NCBI RefSeq assembly: GCF_000334895.1
Contig: NZ_BAFM01000020.1
Coordinates: forward strand, 1 to 51,001
Origin: Halococcus agarilyticus
Lineage (GTDB): Archaea > Halobacteriota > Halobacteria > Halobacteriales > Halococcaceae
DNA: 51,001 nt
Direction of reading: 5' to 3'
This document shows, one piece after another, positions 1-8,038 of this stretch. Position 1 is the stretch's first letter; each line of letters opens with the position of its first letter. A program made the position numbers and the translations under genes. The notes beneath the pieces were generated by a model. It did no database searches. It had not been told where the DNA came from and worked only from the letters and a program-made list of their open reading frames with translations.

Positions 1-233
1 GCGAAGTCGAGGAACTCCACCGCGTCGGCCCCGAGCACCTCGCCGGACGCCCGGGCCTCGCGCTCGCGGACGTCGGCGATCTCGGCCTCGGTGTCGGCCC
101 CGAGACCGCCGTACTCGCCGCGGGTCATGTGGGCGATCGTCACCCTGTCGCCACGGGCCGCGTGCTTCGCGAGCGTTCCGCCACAGAAGATGTCGGCGTC
201 GTCCGGATGGGCGACGATCGCTACCACGTGCAT
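1..233 (-). CDS. PIG-L (LmbE) family deacetylase, N-terminal part
   Basis: Only the first 77 residues are in the window; the gene runs off the left edge. The start ATG is at 231-233. Residues 8-20 read AHPDDADIFCGGT, the zinc-binding AHPDD signature of the PIG-L/LmbE family of de-N-acetylases, followed by a typical THMTRGE-like turn (here AHMTRGEYG). Family members remove acetyl groups from N-acetylglucosaminyl compounds; haloarchaeal members also include bacillithiol-type or glycolipid deacetylases, so the substrate is open. It shares its strand with the SelA-fold enzyme just upstream (81 bp gap) and could be cotranscribed with it. An amino-sugar role would fit the neighbourhood, but that is inference. 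Confidence 0.85.
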   Translation of the reverse strand, partial: MHVVAIVAHPDDADIFCGGTLAKHAARGDRVTIAHMTRGEYGGLGADTEAEIADVREREARASGEVLGADAVEFLDF

Positions 234-314
234 ACCAAAGCGTGCGGAAACCGGCCACAAATAGATTGTGATCGATGAAGCGGTGGAAAAACTAGTTCCG
301 GCCGCGGCTCGACG

Positions 315-1523
315 CTACTCGACGTTCGCGACGATGCGATCGATCACGTACTCGGCCTCGCCCTCGTCGAGGCACATCGGATTCACGACGATTTCGCCGT
401 CGGGGAGGTCGTCGGTGCCGACGTACACCCGAGGGTCCTCGTCGCGGAGCGTGCGCGCGAGCTCGGTCGCGTCCATCCCCAGGTCGCTCGCCTCGACGTC
501 GACGACGACCTCCGGGGCGACACTCGTACCGTTGGGGCTCGTCACCCGTACGTCGAGCCCAGTTTCAGTGAGTCGCTCCGCCATCGCCTCAGCAGTATCG
601 ATCCAGTTCGCTTCGAGCCGGCCGTGATCCTCCTCGACGAACAGCTCGAGTGCACGGATCGCGCCGACGAGTTCTTCCTTCCCGACCTTCAGCGGCCGGC
701 CGATGCCCTGGCGTGGCACGCCGTCGAGCCGATCGCGGTCGATGAGATCGGTCGGCGGGTCCCAGAGGTCGTTCGCGACGTGCATGTCGAGGTGCTGGGC
801 CGCGATCGATTCGATGTACTCGCGCTTGCCCGCGACGAACCCGGTGGTCTGGGGCCCGCGGATCCCCTTCCCGCCGCTGAACACCACCATGTCCGCGCCC
901 GTCTCGACGAACCGCGAGAGGTTCTCGCGCGGCGGGACCTCGGCCGCAGCGTCCACGATCACCGGCACGTCGTTCTCGTGGGCGATCTCGACGACCGACG
1001 CCAGCGATGGCTGGGTGTAGGATTTCTGTATGTAGCCGACGGCGACCGTCTCGTCGGTGATCGCGCGATCGAGCTGCCACGGCTCGACGTCGGTCGCACC
1101 GGTGCCGAGGTGGCGGTCGTTGGTACCGACGTCGACGATCGTCGCGCCGGCAGTCCGGAACGCGTGGTCGTAACCCGTCCGGTGAGTGCGGGGCATGACG
1201 ATCTCGCTCGGCACATCGGACGTGTCCGGGAGGGCGTTCATCACGCCGACGTCGTGGCCCGCGATGGCGGCCGCCGCACACAGCAACAGCCCCGCGCTCG
1301 CACCGCTGGTGACGTAGCCCGCCTCCGCATCCGTGACGTCGGCGATCACCGTCGAGGCCCGCGCTTCGAGCTCGCCGATCTCGACGAACTCGTCGGCGGC
1401 CCGCCGCATGGCGTCGAGCGCCGCCGGTCGGATACGGCTCCCGCCGATACGGGTCTTCGTCCCCGCTGCGTTCACGACGGGCGTCACGTCCAGCTCGCGG
1501 TAAACGGAGTCGCCTTCGTACAT
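315..1523 (-). CDS. PLP-dependent SelA-fold enzyme (D-glucosaminate-6-phosphate ammonia-lyase-like)
   Basis: About 402 residues from the ATG at 1521-1523; an in-frame start 14 codons further upstream exists, but family homology begins with the VTPVVNAAGTKTRIGG stretch near residue 13. The fold-type-I PLP features are visible: VDAAAEVPP (Asp191, pyridine-nitrogen partner) and SGGKGIRGPQ (Lys219, Schiff base). The family is called L-seryl-tRNA(Sec) selenium transferase-like, yet many members are ammonia-lyases for amino-sugar acids such as D-glucosaminate-6-phosphate. No other selenocysteine gene is near, so a lyase role is more likely than SelA itself. With a PIG-L deacetylase next door and MurNAc genes 2 kb away, an amino-sugar-acid substrate is a reasonable inference. 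Confidence 0.75.
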   Translation of the reverse strand: MYEGDSVYRELDVTPVVNAAGTKTRIGGSRIRPAALDAMRRAADEFVEIGELEARASTVIADVTDAEAGYVTSGASAGLLLCAAAAIAGHDVGVMNALPDTSDVPSEIVMPRTHRTGYDHAFRTAGATIVDVGTNDRHLGTGATDVEPWQLDRAITDETVAVGYIQKSYTQPSLASVVEIAHENDVPVIVDAAAEVPPRENLSRFVETGADMVVFSGGKGIRGPQTTGFVAGKREYIESIAAQHLDMHVANDLWDPPTDLIDRDRLDGVPRQGIGRPLKVGKEELVGAIRALELFVEEDHGRLEANWIDTAEAMAERLTETGLDVRVTSPNGTSVAPEVVVDVEASDLGMDATELARTLRDEDPRVYVGTDDLPDGEIVVNPMCLDEGEAEYVIDRIVANVE

Positions 1524-1921
1524 CGTCCAACGATGTGCGCCCTCGCTGTCAGTAGTAATAATCATTGTGGTCAGATTGCTTCGGCACTAAACGGGCAAGT
1601 CACGCCCATCCCGGCCGCAGTTCTCGACTACTGCGACCGGCAGCGACAAAGCGATACGTCTCCACTACGAGCCGCTCGCTTCATATTTCACGTCTGTCTC
1701 TAGTGTTTGTAACCCAAGACGCTAATAGTTCTCACGATAATAGTGGTGATACAATCCGGGTAGATCGCGCTGAAACTGTGGATGGCCGATGTATGCGTCG
1801 ACAAATTCGGTTACCGGCGACGTTGCGATTCGACCGGCCATATCGTCGTCACCCACCTGGACCGCTTCGGTGCGTTGCAGTCGGCGGTGATCGTCGGCAA
1901 AACCCGAACGGGCTAAGCAAG
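1524..1921. other. Divergent intergenic region between SelA-like enzyme and HTH regulator
   Basis: About 400 bp without a supported gene. A long open frame runs through it into the regulator at 1922, but its composition (Arg/Ser/Thr-rich, no acidic bias) is unlike a haloarchaeal protein. It must carry the promoters of both flanking genes; an AT-rich stretch near 1681-1745 is the best candidate. No clear operator repeat was seen. Confidence 0.5.
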
Positions 1922-2707
1922 ATGCATCATCAACACGAAATCGTCCAGTTCCTGTCCGCATCGCCTCACCGGCTCCGGCTTCTCGAACACTTGCGGGAAA
2001 ACCCATGTTCGCCTTCCGACATTACCGGGGCGCTCGATCTCTCCCGTCGTAGCGTCCAGCGCAACCTATCGGCGTTGGCCGATCAAAACTGGGTCACGAA
2101 GACCGACGGGAGCTATCAGCTCACGACCAGCGGCGCGCTGGTTGCGCTGCAGTACACGACGTTCCTGGAGGTGCTCAAAACGATCGAGCGGTGTGAGCCG
2201 TTCCTCGCCCACCTCCCGGATTCAGAGCACGTCCCGGACCTGAGGTGGCTTACCAACGCCGAACTCGTCGTAGTAGATTCGTCCCGTCCGTACGCGCCGA
2301 TGATGGCATACACGAGCCATCTGTACGAGTGTTCGACCGAAGCGATTCAGGGGACAGTCCCGGTGTTGAGCCGGTTTCATGCGAACGTCCACACGGAGCT
2401 ACTCGATCGGGGGGTCGAAACGGAGCTCGTTCTCCCGCGAGCGGCGGCCGAACGCGCCGTCGACCTTGAGGCCGCGCTTCATTCTCTCGGGTGTGACCTA
2501 TACATCCACGATGGGACGATCGAGGTCGGGGTCACGCTCACCGACCACCGGGGGTTCGTAGGTGCCTACGACGACCACGGTCGACTGCGCGCGTGCGTAC
2601 ACGGGACGAACCCCGAACTTCGTGACTGGGCCGCACGATTGTACGAGCGATACCGCGATCGCTCATGCCCGCTCGCGGGCGACCTAACTGGTGAACACGT
2701 CCCCTGA
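1922..2707 (+). CDS. Winged-helix transcriptional regulator (haloarchaeal, FilR1/DUF1724-like)
   Basis: A 261-residue protein starting MHHQHEIVQFLSASPHR. Residues about 8-70 form a winged helix-turn-helix (SPSDITGALDLSRRSVQRN is the recognition region), followed by a C-terminal domain of the kind fused to HTH domains in many haloarchaeal and methanogen regulators (methanogenesis-regulator FilR1/DUF1724 type). The frame stays open for 119 codons upstream, but that part lacks haloarchaeal composition, so the ATG at 1922 is chosen. It is divergent from the SelA-like gene and precedes the secreted amidase, so it may control either. Ligand and target are not visible from sequence. Confidence 0.8.
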   Translation: MHHQHEIVQFLSASPHRLRLLEHLRENPCSPSDITGALDLSRRSVQRNLSALADQNWVTKTDGSYQLTTSGALVALQYTTFLEVLKTIERCEPFLAHLPDSEHVPDLRWLTNAELVVVDSSRPYAPMMAYTSHLYECSTEAIQGTVPVLSRFHANVHTELLDRGVETELVLPRAAAERAVDLEAALHSLGCDLYIHDGTIEVGVTLTDHRGFVGAYDDHGRLRACVHGTNPELRDWAARLYERYRDRSCPLAGDLTGEHVP

Positions 2708-2863
2708 TGCCGACGCCTCCACAGTAACTCGGTTCCACGGTGCTATCCGATGCTCGCACGGGGTGCTTGATAGGGGTGTGACACTGTTCGTCACACGCGC
2801 CGGAAACCAACACGTGTGTCATGAGGTATCGTAAAACATCCGGCCCCGGTAGGAACGTTTGCA

Positions 2864-3466
2864 ATGTCCCGGACCAGACGAGACGCACTGAAGCGTATCG
2901 GCACGGTCGGCGCGGCCAGTCTCGGTGGAATCATCGCCGTCTCGGGAAGCGCGGCGGCGAAACCGAGCGTCGACTGGGAACCCGCTCACTCGAGCAACTA
3001 CGCGAGCGCGGACCGCGGCGCAGGTAAGATCGACTGGATCATCGTCCACACCGTACAAGGCTCGGCCCGCAGCGCGGTCAACTACTTCCAGGACCCCGAC
3101 GCCAACGTCAGCGCCCACTACACCGTCGCCGAGAATGGACACAGATATCAAAGTGTTAGCGACCTCAACATCGCCTACCACGCCGGGAAGTACGACTACA
3201 ACGAGTATTCGGTCGGGATCGAACACGGTGGCTACGTCAGCGGCACCTACGAAACCGTGCAGTACCAGTCTTCGGCCAAGATCACCAGTTGGCTTTGCGA
3301 CCAGTACGGTATCCCGAAACAGCATCCAGCAGACGTCCCGTACGACGCGGCGAATCCGGCCAACGGCGGCGTCATCGGCCACGAACAGGTGCCCGAAGCT
3401 ACCCACACCGACCCCGGGTCAAACTGGGACTGGAGCTACTACATGGACCTCGTCAGGTCGTACTGA
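2864..3466 (+). CDS. Tat-exported N-acetylmuramoyl-L-alanine amidase (Amidase_2 family)
   Basis: A 200-residue protein with an N-terminal twin-arginine signal (RTRRDALKRIG, then a small-residue hydrophobic stretch ending near AAA, residue 32). The mature part is an Amidase_2/PGRP-type domain: WIIVHTVQG (His62), SVGIEHGG (Glu120), GHEQVPEATHTDPG (His173 and Asp183), matching the zinc triad and catalytic Glu of AmpD-like amidases. The family cleaves the bond between MurNAc and L-Ala of peptidoglycan. Archaea lack murein, so the substrate must be foreign cell wall; this suits either antibacterial lysis or feeding on dead bacteria. A TATA-like ATCGTAAAAC lies near 2827. It sits just before the AnmK operon, supporting a shared theme. 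Confidence 0.88.
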   Translation: MSRTRRDALKRIGTVGAASLGGIIAVSGSAAAKPSVDWEPAHSSNYASADRGAGKIDWIIVHTVQGSARSAVNYFQDPDANVSAHYTVAENGHRYQSVSDLNIAYHAGKYDYNEYSVGIEHGGYVSGTYETVQYQSSAKITSWLCDQYGIPKQHPADVPYDAANPANGGVIGHEQVPEATHTDPGSNWDWSYYMDLVRSY

Positions 3467-3573
3467 TGGCTCACGCGTGAGCGCGCGGTAGGGACCCGCT
3501 CGAGAGTGGTCCGGCAACGAGTCCCACAGTCGGCACGCTCATGGGAACGAAACGACGACGAGCAGTTCCCGAA

Positions 3574-3604
3574 CGTATAAGTCATCGCTTTCCTCGTTTT
3601 GGGT
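3574..3604 (+). promoter_or_regulatory. Promoter of the SDR-anmK-HAD operon
   Basis: The stretch CGTATAAGT (3574-3582) is an archaeal TATA box 25-30 nt ahead of the ATG at 3605, so the message is probably leaderless. It also argues for the ATG at 3605 rather than the TTG two codons earlier. Confidence 0.6.
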
Positions 3605-4432
3605 ATGCACGATGGAACGGAGCATGCGGGTGATCTCGCCGGACGAACGGCCGTCGTCACCGGTGGAGCTGCCGGCATCGGCGAGTCGATCGCCAACCTG
3701 TTCGCCCGCGAGGGAGCGACGGTTGTCGTCGCGGACGTAGACGAGAAAGGCGGCGAATCGACGGTCGCAGCCATCGAGGACGCCGGCGGCACCGCCGCAT
3801 TCGTCCCAACCGACGTCACCGACGAACCGCAGGTCCGGAGCCTCGTCGAAACCACGACTGAACGGTTCGGCGGCCCCGACGTGCTCGTGAACAATGCGGG
3901 CGGCTCACTCGACGACGACAACCCCCACCAGGTGGACCGCGCGACTTTCGAACGCGTCGTCGAGCTCAACCTCACGGGGACGTTCCTGTGTACACGTGCG
4001 GTCCTCCCGCCAATGATAGCGGCCAGCGGGGGCGCGATAGTGCATATCTCCTCGATCAACGCCAACCTGGGCATCGGCCTCGCGGCCTACTCCGCTGCGA
4101 AAAGCGGCATCATTGCGCTTTCCCGACTCGTCGCCACCCAGTACGGCTGCCACGGCGTCCGTTCGAACGCATTGTGTCCAGGAACCGTCATTACCGACGC
4201 CTCCAGCCCCGCGCTCCGCGAGGGCAGCCCCGTCCGCGAACAGTGGCTCGATCAGTACCCGCTTGGTCGGTTCGGTCGGCCCGACGACGTGGCGGAGGCC
4301 GCGCTCTTTCTCGCCACCGAACGCGCCGCGTTCGTCACGGGCACGGAACTCGTCGTCGACGGGGGCTTCACCGCTGGTCCCGACGGAACCTTAGAGCGAG
4401 AGATGTACGATATCGGAACCGTCCCGCGATGA
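3605..4432 (+). CDS. SDR family NAD(P)-dependent oxidoreductase
   Basis: A 275-residue classical short-chain dehydrogenase. Visible motifs are TGGAAGIG (residues 19-26, dinucleotide binding), NNAG (96-99), the Ser of HISS (about 150), YSAAK (Tyr162/Lys166) and the PG turn after the active site. The acidic ADVDE end of beta-2 suggests NAD rather than NADP. The stop codon overlaps the anmK start as ATGA (4429-4432), so translation is likely coupled. In this operon a sugar or lactate-type alcohol is a plausible substrate, for example a muramic-acid derivative, but the sequence itself only supports 'SDR'. Confidence 0.9.
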   Translation: MHDGTEHAGDLAGRTAVVTGGAAGIGESIANLFAREGATVVVADVDEKGGESTVAAIEDAGGTAAFVPTDVTDEPQVRSLVETTTERFGGPDVLVNNAGGSLDDDNPHQVDRATFERVVELNLTGTFLCTRAVLPPMIAASGGAIVHISSINANLGIGLAAYSAAKSGIIALSRLVATQYGCHGVRSNALCPGTVITDASSPALREGSPVREQWLDQYPLGRFGRPDDVAEAALFLATERAAFVTGTELVVDGGFTAGPDGTLEREMYDIGTVPR

Positions 4433-5598
4433 CGGATCGGTACGCTATCGGATTGATGTCCGGCACCGCCCTCGACGGAATAGACGCCGCGTGCTGTCGG
4501 GTGCGCTGTGACGACACTGGTCCACTAGGCTACCAAGTCGCAGTCGAGGCGTTTCACACCGAGCCCTATCCGGCGGCGCTTCGTGCAACCCTCCGCGACC
4601 TCTGTGCCACCGAGGGTCGGGTTCCCGCCCTGTGTCGAATGAACGTGGCCCTCGGCGAGGTCTTCGCCGAGGCCGCAGAACGTGTCCGCGAGCGTGCGGG
4701 CCTCAGTACCGCGGAGATGACAGTGATCGGCAGCCACGGCCAGACCGTCTGGCACGCACCGGAGCCGAAGCCGGTTCCTGGCGCGGAGCCGGTTCGCGCG
4801 ACGCTCCAGATCGGCGACGGTGCGGTCGTCGCCGCTCGAACCGACGTTCCAACTGTTTCGGACTTCCGCGCCGGCGACGTGGCCGCCAGCGGGCACGGCG
4901 CGCCACTCGCACCGCTGCTCGATGCCACGCAGTTCGCCGGCGATCGGTCGCGTGCGCTGCAGAACGTTGGCGGTATCGGCAACTGCACGCTCGTCCCGCC
5001 GGAGCCGACCCTCGACGATCTCGTTGCTTTCGATACTGGCCCGGGCAATGTCGTCATCGACGCTGTGGTCGAGCGGATAACCGACGGGCGACGGACCTAC
5101 GACGAGGACGGTGAACTCGCTGCCCGAGGCACCGTGGACGACGGTCTCGTCGCACGACTGCTCGACGATGAGTACTTCGGACGAGCGCCGCCAAAAACCA
5201 CCGGCCGCGAATATTTTGATACGAAATACATCGATCGTTTTCTTAAGGAAGGACGCAATCGAAACCGTTCGGACGTGGACCTCGTCGCCAGCGCGACGGC
5301 ACTCACCGCCCGTTCTATCGCGGACGCATACGAGCGATTCTGTGACCCGTACCCAGATGAGGTGCTCGTCTCCGGCGGCGGCGCGAAAAATCCCGTGCTG
5401 ATGGAGATGCTCCGGGCGGCAGTCGATGCTCCGGTCGAGCGACTCGACGCCATCACCGGCTCCATGACCGGCGATCAAAAGGAGGCCGCTCTGTTCGCAC
5501 TGCTCGCAGTAATGCGACTCGATGGCGTTCCGAACAACGTTCCCGCCGCGACGGGAGCCGACCGACCCGTCGTGATGGGGAAGGTGAGTCGACCGTGA
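4429..5598 (+). CDS. anmK: Anhydro-N-acetylmuramic acid kinase
   Basis: A 389-residue member of the AnmK family (ASKHA fold). Diagnostic segments are all present: GLMSGTALDGIDAA at the N-terminus, SHGQTVWH, DFRAGDVAASGHGAPL (carrying the Asp that serves as likely catalytic base), NVGGIGN, FDTGPGN and VSGGGAKNP near the C-terminus. The bacterial enzyme opens 1,6-anhydro-MurNAc and phosphorylates it to MurNAc-6-phosphate during murein recycling. Here it starts inside the SDR stop codon and ends inside the HAD phosphatase start (GTGA), a tight operon. An archaeon has no murein of its own, so the kinase should serve scavenging. Specificity could have shifted; the motifs do not decide this. Confidence 0.92.
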   Translation: MTDRYAIGLMSGTALDGIDAACCRVRCDDTGPLGYQVAVEAFHTEPYPAALRATLRDLCATEGRVPALCRMNVALGEVFAEAAERVRERAGLSTAEMTVIGSHGQTVWHAPEPKPVPGAEPVRATLQIGDGAVVAARTDVPTVSDFRAGDVAASGHGAPLAPLLDATQFAGDRSRALQNVGGIGNCTLVPPEPTLDDLVAFDTGPGNVVIDAVVERITDGRRTYDEDGELAARGTVDDGLVARLLDDEYFGRAPPKTTGREYFDTKYIDRFLKEGRNRNRSDVDLVASATALTARSIADAYERFCDPYPDEVLVSGGGAKNPVLMEMLRAAVDAPVERLDAITGSMTGDQKEAALFALLAVMRLDGVPNNVPAATGADRPVVMGKVSRP

Positions 5599-6251
5599 CG
5601 GTCGAGCTGCTCGTTTCGGATTTCGACGGGACGCTTGCGACACACCGCGGCGGATGGAGCCTGCTGTGGACGCTGTTCGGCACCGCCGACCGCGGTGAGA
5701 GCCACACCGCCGCGTTCGATCGGGGCGAGATCACGTACGCCGAGTGGTGCGAACAGGTCGTCAAAGACTGGCAGGCCCGTGGAGTGACCCACGACGACGT
5801 GCGCCGGGCACGGGATGCGGTGAAGCCTACCCTCGGCGTCGACGCCCTGCTCGCAACCGCGGCCGAACGCGATGTGCCAGTGGGAGTCCTCAGCAGCGGT
5901 CTCACAGACCTCGTCGCCCGTTTCGACGCGCTCGAACGTCAGCCCGCCTTCACCATCGCTAATGAACTGTGCTTTGATGCAGCCGGGGAGATCACGGGCG
6001 TGACTGCACGGGTCGGCCCGAACGATAAAGGCGACCTGCTCCGCGAGTGCTGTGCCGAACAGGGCGTCGACACCGCCAACGTAGCGTATGTCGGGGACTC
6101 TTATTCCGATCTGGAGGCGTTCGCCACCGCGGGAACGGCGGTTCTCTTCGACCCGTCACCGGCGGTCGGGAGTGAAGCCTTCGAGCACGCAGACCGGATA
6201 ATCGAGGAGCGCGACCTCGCGCTCGTGGCCGAAGCGGTATTCGGTCGGTGA
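5595..6251 (+). CDS. HAD-superfamily phosphatase (SerB/MupP-like)
   Basis: A 218-residue HAD hydrolase starting with GTG that overlaps the anmK stop by four bases. Motif I is SDFDGTL (Asp9 nucleophile, Asp11 acid/base), motif II the Ser of GVLSSG, motif III Lys of NDKGD, motif IV GDSYSDLEAF. The closest named relatives would be phosphoserine-phosphatase-like enzymes. In Pseudomonas a HAD enzyme, MupP, removes the phosphate from the MurNAc-6-phosphate made by AnmK. The coupling to anmK makes the same reaction attractive here, but this is inferred from context only. Confidence 0.85.
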   Translation: MTVELLVSDFDGTLATHRGGWSLLWTLFGTADRGESHTAAFDRGEITYAEWCEQVVKDWQARGVTHDDVRRARDAVKPTLGVDALLATAAERDVPVGVLSSGLTDLVARFDALERQPAFTIANELCFDAAGEITGVTARVGPNDKGDLLRECCAEQGVDTANVAYVGDSYSDLEAFATAGTAVLFDPSPAVGSEAFEHADRIIEERDLALVAEAVFGR

Positions 6252-6341
6252 TCCCTGAGTGGGCGTCGGCCGTACCGAGGGGTCGCCGATCGTCGAGTGC
6301 TCACCATACTTATTTCTCTGGGCGTGCGTCCCTGACATACG

Positions 6342-7559
6342 ATGGCGAAAGAACCGGGTGAGGATTCACTTGATGCCGACGACTCCGACGGTGAAACCGT
6401 CGAGAAGCCGTACTCCGACGCCGCGATTGACGGTAGCGAAGCGGTCGTCGCCACCGGCTCCAAGGGATCTGCATCAGCAGTATCGACGAACGAAATCGGC
6501 GATCCGGCCGGGATCATCGCCAGCGACGACACTGGGGTGTCGATCGACGATCGACGGTCGGCCGCGAGCGCGATCGTGGAGCGCGCACTGGCGGGTCACA
6601 TCCGCACGTCTGAGGCAGTAGCAACGCTCGCCGCGGGTCTCGATGACCCGGTGTCCGAGGCCGTTTCCCTGCGCGCACTCCTCACGATCGCCGAGGAGTG
6701 TCCGGGCGCGGTCGATCCGGTGCTTGATGCGGTCGGTCGACGGCTGACGGATGCACCAGTAGTGATACGGCGACACTCCAGCCGGATCGTCGTCGAACGG
6801 GCGGATGACGACCCGGCGGCCGTGACCGGACTGGTGTCGCAACTCGTGGAGACGGTCGTCGCGGGACGAGCCGACATCCCCGACGGCGAACGGCCCTCCT
6901 ACCGGAGGTCTCGCCTCGAACCACGGGCCGTTGTGGACGAGGGGCTCGGACGGCGGGCGGCAGCGGTGCTCGGCGACATCGCACGCACGGAACCCGAGAG
7001 CATCGCGCCGGAGATCGGTCGACTCGATCCGGTCTTCGACCCGGACACCGCCTGGAACGTTCGTCTAAGAGAACAGGTTGCGGCGGTCGTCCAATCTGTC
7101 GCAATCGCCTGCCCCGAGGCGTCGATGGCACTGGTCCCCTCGCTCGTCGAACTGCTCGAAGCCGAGAACGTACCGGCGTCGGCGCGGGCCGGCGGAGCCG
7201 CCGCACTCGCCGCGCTCGCTGAGACGCGCTCCGAACGGGTGGCTGATCGCGTCGGAACGGTAATCCCGGCGCTCGAATCTCTTCTGACCGACGATGACCC
7301 AAGTGTGAGGGCCCGGGCCGGGAGTTTGCTTTCCTACGTCGCACAGCACCACCCCGAGGCGGCCGCGCCGCTGACTCACCCGCTGATCGACCGCCTCGAC
7401 GACGAACCGGTACCGGTGCGCGCAAGCACAGTATGGACGCTCGGGTACGTCGATACCGAACTCGCACGAGAGACGCTTCGGGCGGTCGCGAGCGCCGACC
7501 GCGACCCGGACCTACGGGCGCTCGCGGCCGATCGCCTCCGTGCGGCGACGGATGAGTGA
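6342..7559 (+). CDS. HEAT-repeat protein with acidic N-terminal tail
   Basis: A 405-residue, strongly acidic protein. Residues 1-65 are low-complexity, Asp/Ser/Glu-rich and probably disordered. The rest is alpha-helical with HEAT-like units (for example LPSLVELLEAENVPASARAGGAAALAALAE-type pairs near 265-300 and VRARAGSLLSYVAQ near 325). No enzyme motif is seen, so a scaffold or interaction role is likely. A TATA-like CATACTTATTT (about 6305) lies 26-36 nt before the ATG, so it is transcribed apart from the anmK operon. Function is unknown. Confidence 0.8.
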   Translation: MAKEPGEDSLDADDSDGETVEKPYSDAAIDGSEAVVATGSKGSASAVSTNEIGDPAGIIASDDTGVSIDDRRSAASAIVERALAGHIRTSEAVATLAAGLDDPVSEAVSLRALLTIAEECPGAVDPVLDAVGRRLTDAPVVIRRHSSRIVVERADDDPAAVTGLVSQLVETVVAGRADIPDGERPSYRRSRLEPRAVVDEGLGRRAAAVLGDIARTEPESIAPEIGRLDPVFDPDTAWNVRLREQVAAVVQSVAIACPEASMALVPSLVELLEAENVPASARAGGAAALAALAETRSERVADRVGTVIPALESLLTDDDPSVRARAGSLLSYVAQHHPEAAAPLTHPLIDRLDDEPVPVRASTVWTLGYVDTELARETLRAVASADRDPDLRALAADRLRAATDE

Positions 7560-7611
7560 GTCCCCGCCGGGACCCTAACGACACCCCACCGTCGGTCGAA
7601 TCCGGGCGCTG

Positions 7612-7643
7612 GCTATAAATAGCTCCGCGATAGTACCATCTGT
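7612..7643 (+). promoter_or_regulatory. Strong TATA box of the small membrane-protein gene
   Basis: CTATAAATAG at 7612-7621 is a near-consensus archaeal TATA element, 22-32 nt ahead of the ATG at 7644, as expected for a leaderless haloarchaeal message. Confidence 0.65.
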
Positions 7644-7922
7644 ATGAGTGACACTCGCACAAACGATCTCGACGAATCTGGTGATCAAAACACCGTCGTA
7701 TCGTTCGTGACGTCCGTGCTAGTCGCCGTCCGGCGCTCATTTCTTGCGTTCGTCACCACGATCGGCGTGTTGTTGCTCCTGACAAGCGTGCTCGTCTCGG
7801 GGATCGTCGTGTCGAGCGTAGAGTACGGCCTCGTCTCGGCGATGACGTTCATTTGGGGAGTCAGCGCGCTGATCTACGCCGTTCTCGGCAACATCGGTCT
7901 TCGCGTGATCGGCTACCGATGA
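7644..7922 (+). CDS. Small two-helix membrane protein, unknown
   Basis: A 92-residue protein: an acidic, cytosolic-looking first 20 residues, then two hydrophobic segments (about 40-57 and 64-85) separated by a short SSVEYG loop. No family recognised. A near-consensus TATA box at 7612 supports expression. It converges on the ABC transporter cluster and need not be related to it. Confidence 0.65.
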   Translation: MSDTRTNDLDESGDQNTVVSFVTSVLVAVRRSFLAFVTTIGVLLLLTSVLVSGIVVSSVEYGLVSAMTFIWGVSALIYAVLGNIGLRVIGYR

Positions 7923-8038
7923 GGACCGACGTCGTCCCTCCGGCTCGCGCGTCACTTGAACGGACCGGCGGGCCCTCTCGATCGGGATCGCCGTTCATCG
8001 GCGAAAGCGGCAAGCGCACCAATCGGTAAAAACGCCGG

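Noticed and set aside
1565-1921. N-terminal extension of the HTH regulator
   Set aside because: The 119 upstream codons are in frame but lack acidic composition and any domain; the ATG at 1922 starts directly before the HTH.
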